Assembly (NCBI GenBank): GCA_015066445.1
Contig: SVOK01000004.1
Coordinates: forward strand, 45,498-109,497
Direction of reading: 5' to 3'
Source of the DNA: Oscillospiraceae bacterium
Lineage (GTDB): Bacteria > Bacillota > Clostridia > Oscillospirales > Acutalibacteraceae
Length of the DNA: 64,000 bases
Shown here: positions 61,138 through 64,000 of the stretch, one piece after another
Position numbering within the stretch: position 1 is the first letter of the stretch
Layout of the letters: the number at the start of each line of letters is the position of its first letter
Notes under the pieces: generated by a model
Seen by the model: only the letters and a program-made list of their open reading frames with translations
Database searches by the model: none
Told to the model about the DNA's origin: nothing
Translations under genes and position numbers: made by a program

Positions 61138-63042
61138 TTAGACTGTAATTCGCTTAGATGGAAAAACAATTTCGTCTGCCTTACAGCGGATTTGATAGAA
61201 TTGCTTCACCCATTCGGGCAGTTTTTCCACTTCGTCCTTAATCTTAATGAGCGTTCTCTTTCCTACTCGTCTGTCCATATATGCGAACACACGCAACAAA
61301 TAGTTGTCGGAGTTCAAAGATGTTGTGATGTCGGTTTTGAGATAACTGGTAAGGGAATTGATAAAATCAGCATCACACAATTTACACTCTGGCATCCATT
61401 TTTCTTTTTCTAATTCCCCATAAGAAACCTTTTTGCCCTTGTGGTAAAGTTGAGATACTTCCCGTTCCTGTGCATACATCTCCACCCACGAAAAGGAAAC
61501 CAGTTCTTTTTTGTTATAGTTAATAGTTGCTCTGCCATAAGCATTATGAACCTCGTGATAACTGGTGTAGAAATAAGAGATTTTATCTTTTAGAGAATCG
61601 CAAAGCAAATCATTCATCTGCTTTTTCAGATTGCTCCAAGACTTGTATCTGCTTTTTTCATCAGAAATCATTTCCGTTTCATTGCTACACTCATCGCCCT
61701 TTTTCCTACTCAAACAAACAACAGTCTCTATATGCGAAGTGCGTGGGAATAAATCACACGGAGTATACTCTACAAGCTCATAACCCATTTCACCAAATAT
61801 CTTAATATCACGGGCAAGAGTTGCAGGGTCGCAGGAGACATACACTACCCTTTCGGGTGAGAATTTGTTAGCAATGGTATCTATCAGTTCCGCGCTACAG
61901 CCCTTTCGGGGTGGGTCAACTATTACAACATCTGTCTTAATATTTTCCTTTGCAAGCTCCTCCGCAGCCTTTGCCGCATCAGCGCAGATAAACCGTGCGT
62001 TCTCTATTCCGTTAAGCCGAGCGTTATACTCAGCATCCTTTACAGCCTCGGGTATAATTTCCACACCGATTACGCTTTTAGCCTGCCTTGCCATCGAAAG
62101 ACCTATAGTACCTGCTCCGCAATAAAGGTCTAATATATTTTTATTTTTGGGTTTTGCATACTCTGACGCCTTTTTATAAAGCTTTTCTGCCATAGTGCGG
62201 TTAACCTGATAAAAGGATAGCGCCGAAAGTCTTACTTTGACATCGCAAAGAATATCGGTTATATAACTTTCCCCATAAAGAGTTTTGCATTTATCCCCGA
62301 GTATAACATTGGTATTTTGTTTATTAATATTAATCTGCAAGCTTTTAAGACTCTCACCCAAAGCGTTTTTCAATTCCGTGATAAGCTCATCCTCAAAAGG
62401 CAAATCATCGTCGTTTATAACAAGAGTAAGCATTATTTCGCCCGTCTGCTCTGCCTTGCGGATATATATATGTCGAAGAAGTCCTTTGCTGTTATCCTCA
62501 TTATAAATGCTAATTTTATTTTTTGCTATCCACTTTTCGCAGATTTCGACGATTTCGCCGAATTCCAACGGTTGAAGCTTACAGTCACCGCAAGGAACAA
62601 TTCTATGAGAATGAAAAGCATAAAAGCCTGCCTTACCGCTTAAACAAATTGGAAACTGCGCCTTGTTTCTATAGCGGTCAGTATCTTCACCATATAAAAT
62701 CGGTTGAGGCGCTAAATCCACACCGCCTATTCGCTTAATAACCTCATAAACCTTGTTTGATTTAAGCTTTAATTCAGCTTCATAGCTAATATGTCTGTAA
62801 ACACAGCCTCCACACTGATTAAAAACAGGACAGTCGGGAATAATTCTGTCAGGCGAAGGTGTGATAATTTCCAAAGCCTTACCGAAGGCATAATTCTTTT
62901 TAACCTTTAAAATTTTGACCTTGGCTTTATCGCCCACTGCGGTAAGAGGAACAAACACTGCCATACCGTCAGATTTTCCAACACCATTGCCCTCGTTAGT
63001 CACATCAATAATATCTAAAATAATTTCATCATTTTTTTGCAT
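61138..63042 (-). CDS. rlmD: 23S rRNA uracil-5-methyltransferase RlmD with an extra C-terminal SF0329-like domain
   Basis: The 634-residue protein has a TRAM domain (about 1-60), Fe-S cysteines Cys71, Cys77, Cys80 and Cys151/154, a SAM-binding LDLYCGAGTIGLSMA and the catalytic Cys404 in YVSCDPATLARD. The enzyme core ends near 445 (HIETVVCLSRK), where relatives normally stop at about 450-460. A further 190 residues follow, with WSNLKKQMNDLLCDSLKDKI, YGRATINYNKKELVSF and LNSDNYLLRVFAYMDRRVGKR. I recognise this part as similar to the stand-alone SF0329 family of unknown function. The frame is continuous. RlmD methylates U1939; what the tail adds is unknown. Confidence 0.88.
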   Translation of the reverse strand: MQKNDEIILDIIDVTNEGNGVGKSDGMAVFVPLTAVGDKAKVKILKVKKNYAFGKALEIITPSPDRIIPDCPVFNQCGGCVYRHISYEAELKLKSNKVYEVIKRIGGVDLAPQPILYGEDTDRYRNKAQFPICLSGKAGFYAFHSHRIVPCGDCKLQPLEFGEIVEICEKWIAKNKISIYNEDNSKGLLRHIYIRKAEQTGEIMLTLVINDDDLPFEDELITELKNALGESLKSLQININKQNTNVILGDKCKTLYGESYITDILCDVKVRLSALSFYQVNRTMAEKLYKKASEYAKPKNKNILDLYCGAGTIGLSMARQAKSVIGVEIIPEAVKDAEYNARLNGIENARFICADAAKAAEELAKENIKTDVVIVDPPRKGCSAELIDTIANKFSPERVVYVSCDPATLARDIKIFGEMGYELVEYTPCDLFPRTSHIETVVCLSRKKGDECSNETEMISDEKSRYKSWSNLKKQMNDLLCDSLKDKISYFYTSYHEVHNAYGRATINYNKKELVSFSWVEMYAQEREVSQLYHKGKKVSYGELEKEKWMPECKLCDADFINSLTSYLKTDITTSLNSDNYLLRVFAYMDRRVGKRTLIKIKDEVEKLPEWVKQFYQIRCKADEIVFPSKRITV

Positions 63043-63164
63043 TAATCTTCCAGCACCTAAATATAATTTATTAGGTTTATTTTAGCATAGAAATCTGTCA
63101 TCGTCAAATTTAAGTTTCACAAACCTTTAAAATCGGCAGATTTCGACTTTTTTCAAGTCTCTTA

Positions 63165-63193
63165 TTGACATATTAATCCTAATACTTTATAAT
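63165..63193 (+). promoter_or_regulatory. Consensus sigma-A promoter of the small membrane protein gene
   Basis: TTGACA (63165-63170), exactly 17 bases and TATAAT (63188-63193): both hexamers match consensus in all six positions. An AAAAGGAG ribosome binding site follows before the ATG at 63237. Confidence 0.85.
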
Positions 63194-63236
63194 TAAAGAG
63201 CTATAATTAGCGAATATTTTAAAAGGAGAGAAAGAA

Positions 63237-63470
63237 ATGCAAGTAGCTGCAAAAATTTTCATCATTATCGGTATGATAAGCGGCTGTTGGATGATTTTAC
63301 CCCTTGTTTTCGGTATTATCGTTCTTAAGAAGATGAGCAACAATGAAGTTACCACAGCTTGGAAAGTACTTACTTTAATCTTTGTAAGTCTTCTCGGCGG
63401 TATATTCCTTCTTTGCACACCTAATACCACAGCTGAGCCTGCACAAGCAGAAATCCCTCCACAGGCTTAA
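63237..63470 (+). CDS. Small two-helix membrane protein, unknown function
   Basis: The 77-residue protein has two hydrophobic helices (about 5-30 and 44-62) joined by a Lys-containing loop (VLKKMSNNEVTTAW) and a short Pro/Ala-rich tail. I do not recognise a named family. The perfect promoter and good ribosome binding site suggest strong, constitutive expression. The gene lies next to the end of a mobile element but its codon use resembles the chromosome, not the element. Confidence 0.72.
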   Translation: MQVAAKIFIIIGMISGCWMILPLVFGIIVLKKMSNNEVTTAWKVLTLIFVSLLGGIFLLCTPNTTAEPAQAEIPPQA

Positions 63471-63489
63471 TCGGTTAAACAGTTTTAAA

Positions 63490-63540
63490 ACCACCCCGTC
63501 GGCTTTCCGTGATGTTCTTAACGGAGAATTAGTGGGTGGT
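63490..63540. other. Structured non-coding segment between the membrane protein gene and the recombinase
   Basis: ACCACCC (63490-63496) and GGGTGGT (63534-63540) are exact inverted repeats, with TCCGT/ACGGA nested inside. It has no U-tract and is not a standard terminator. Its place beside the recombinase makes it a candidate element end or attachment region, which cannot be proved without the other end. Confidence 0.3.
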
Positions 63541-63544
63541 ATGT

Positions 63545-63572
63545 AACCGGAAGGTGTAAAAACCTTCCGGTT
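63545..63572. terminator. Terminator between the small membrane protein gene and the recombinase gene
   Basis: A perfect 10-bp GC-rich stem AACCGGAAGG/CCTTCCGGTT (63545-63554 with 63563-63572) is followed by ATTACTTTTT on the plus strand. It lies nine bases before the recombinase stop. Confidence 0.72.
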
Positions 63573-63580
63573 ATTACTTT

Positions 63581-64000
63581 TTATGCGGTTTTTGCTGTTG
63601 GTTGTGCGAGGACGTCGATTGCGGGGACACCTTCCTGTTCGGGAAGTCGGAAGGCATAGTGGATTTGGATCGGGTTGCCCGCCGTTCGTGAGTATTTCTC
63701 GAACTTCTCGTACACCTCTATTCTGCGGATGAACACTCGCAGCAGTTCGGGTGTCAGCTTCGGCATTTCGATATACTGCTTGGCGTTGCGGATAAATTCT
63801 TGTATGCATTTATCCCGCATATCTACCTCGCCGATTCGCTCTACCAACTCTTGCAGCTCACGTTTCTTTTCCGCCTGCTCTTGCTCATATCCATTTGCCA
63901 TGGAATCATATCGTTCGGGTGTGATTCTTCCCGATACTCTATCCTCGTACAAACACCGAATGATGTTGTCCAGGTCTTGGATTCGCTTTTCAAGCTGCTC
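63581..64000 (-). CDS. Large serine recombinase, C-terminal fragment (gene continues beyond window)
   Basis: The open frame runs off the right edge; 139 residues are visible. It begins within a coiled-coil stretch (EQLEKRIQDLDNII) and continues YEDRVSGRITPERYDSM, and later LTPELLRVFIRRIEVYEKFE, the DUF4368-type C-terminal region of large serine recombinases such as TndX. These excise and integrate Tn4451-like transposons and other elements. The coding region is clearly more GC-rich than the rest of the window, which supports foreign origin. The catalytic Ser domain lies outside the window. Confidence 0.85.
   Translation of the reverse strand, partial: EQLEKRIQDLDNIIRCLYEDRVSGRITPERYDSMANGYEQEQAEKKRELQELVERIGEVDMRDKCIQEFIRNAKQYIEMPKLTPELLRVFIRRIEVYEKFEKYSRTAGNPIQIHYAFRLPEQEGVPAIDVLAQPTAKTA

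Noticed and set aside
1..64000. CRISPR arrays, tRNA or rRNA genes
   Set aside because: No regularly spaced repeats and no tRNA T-loop or rRNA core motifs were seen when reading either strand.

Overview
The window looks like chromosomal DNA from an anaerobic, spore-forming-lineage Clostridia bacterium, probably an Oscillospiraceae/Ruminococcaceae-type gut organism. The evidence is Spo0A, an electron-bifurcating [FeFe]-hydrogenase with its sensory module, a dockerin-bearing glycanase, MsmX-type sugar importers without their own ATPase, and an AT-rich background with AGGAGG-type ribosome binding sites. The taxonomic placement is inference. No tRNA, rRNA or CRISPR array was seen.

Layout. 1-9.4 kb is housekeeping: a MATE exporter running off the left edge, spo0A, a DegV protein, a cobalamin-riboswitch-controlled pair (DUF4430 protein plus ECF S-component), an ABC-F protein, and prmA-prfB-lipoprotein PPIase. 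9.5-40.5 kb is one long minus-strand glycan-use locus. Read in the direction of transcription it holds a CBM9-like protein, a PHP hydrolase, a GH2, an AraC regulator, importer 1 (a solute-binding gene broken by a frameshift, plus two permeases), an NHL/TPR/Yip1 membrane protein, a DUF5696 lipoprotein, importer 2 (two permeases plus a binding protein), a wall-anchored CBM protein, a membrane-anchored GH16, a secreted CBM protein, a secreted GH16 with dockerin, a GH43, and then a TIM-barrel isomerase and a GH3. Surface GH16 enzymes would cut a beta-1,3/1,4-linked glucan or galactan, the two importers would take up oligosaccharides, and GH3, GH43 and GH2 would finish them. The AraC gene and GH2 promoters share a 16-bp element at the same distance from the -35 region.

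40.7-44.6 kb holds a nuclease lipoprotein cassette, ogg and a TtcA-like gene. 44.6-52.8 kb is a ten-gene hydrogenase operon: hydC, DRTGG, HATPase, sensory hydrogenase, DRTGG, PHP, HATPase, a [2Fe-2S] protein, hydB, hydA. Its promoter overlaps a perfect palindrome. 53-57 kb holds a GNAT, a DUF2156 protein and PBP1A. 57-60.4 kb is a pstSCAB operon whose PstS is circularly permuted. After a cyclophilin comes an RlmD methyltransferase with an extra C-terminal domain, a small membrane protein behind a consensus promoter, and, at the right edge, the C-terminus of a large serine recombinase that marks the end of a mobile element.

Most useful leads: the permuted PstS, the AraC operator, the B12 riboswitch unit with a hairpin over its ribosome binding site, the RlmD fusion, the frameshifted binding protein, and the two uncharacterised proteins (NHL-Yip1 and DUF5696) between the importers.
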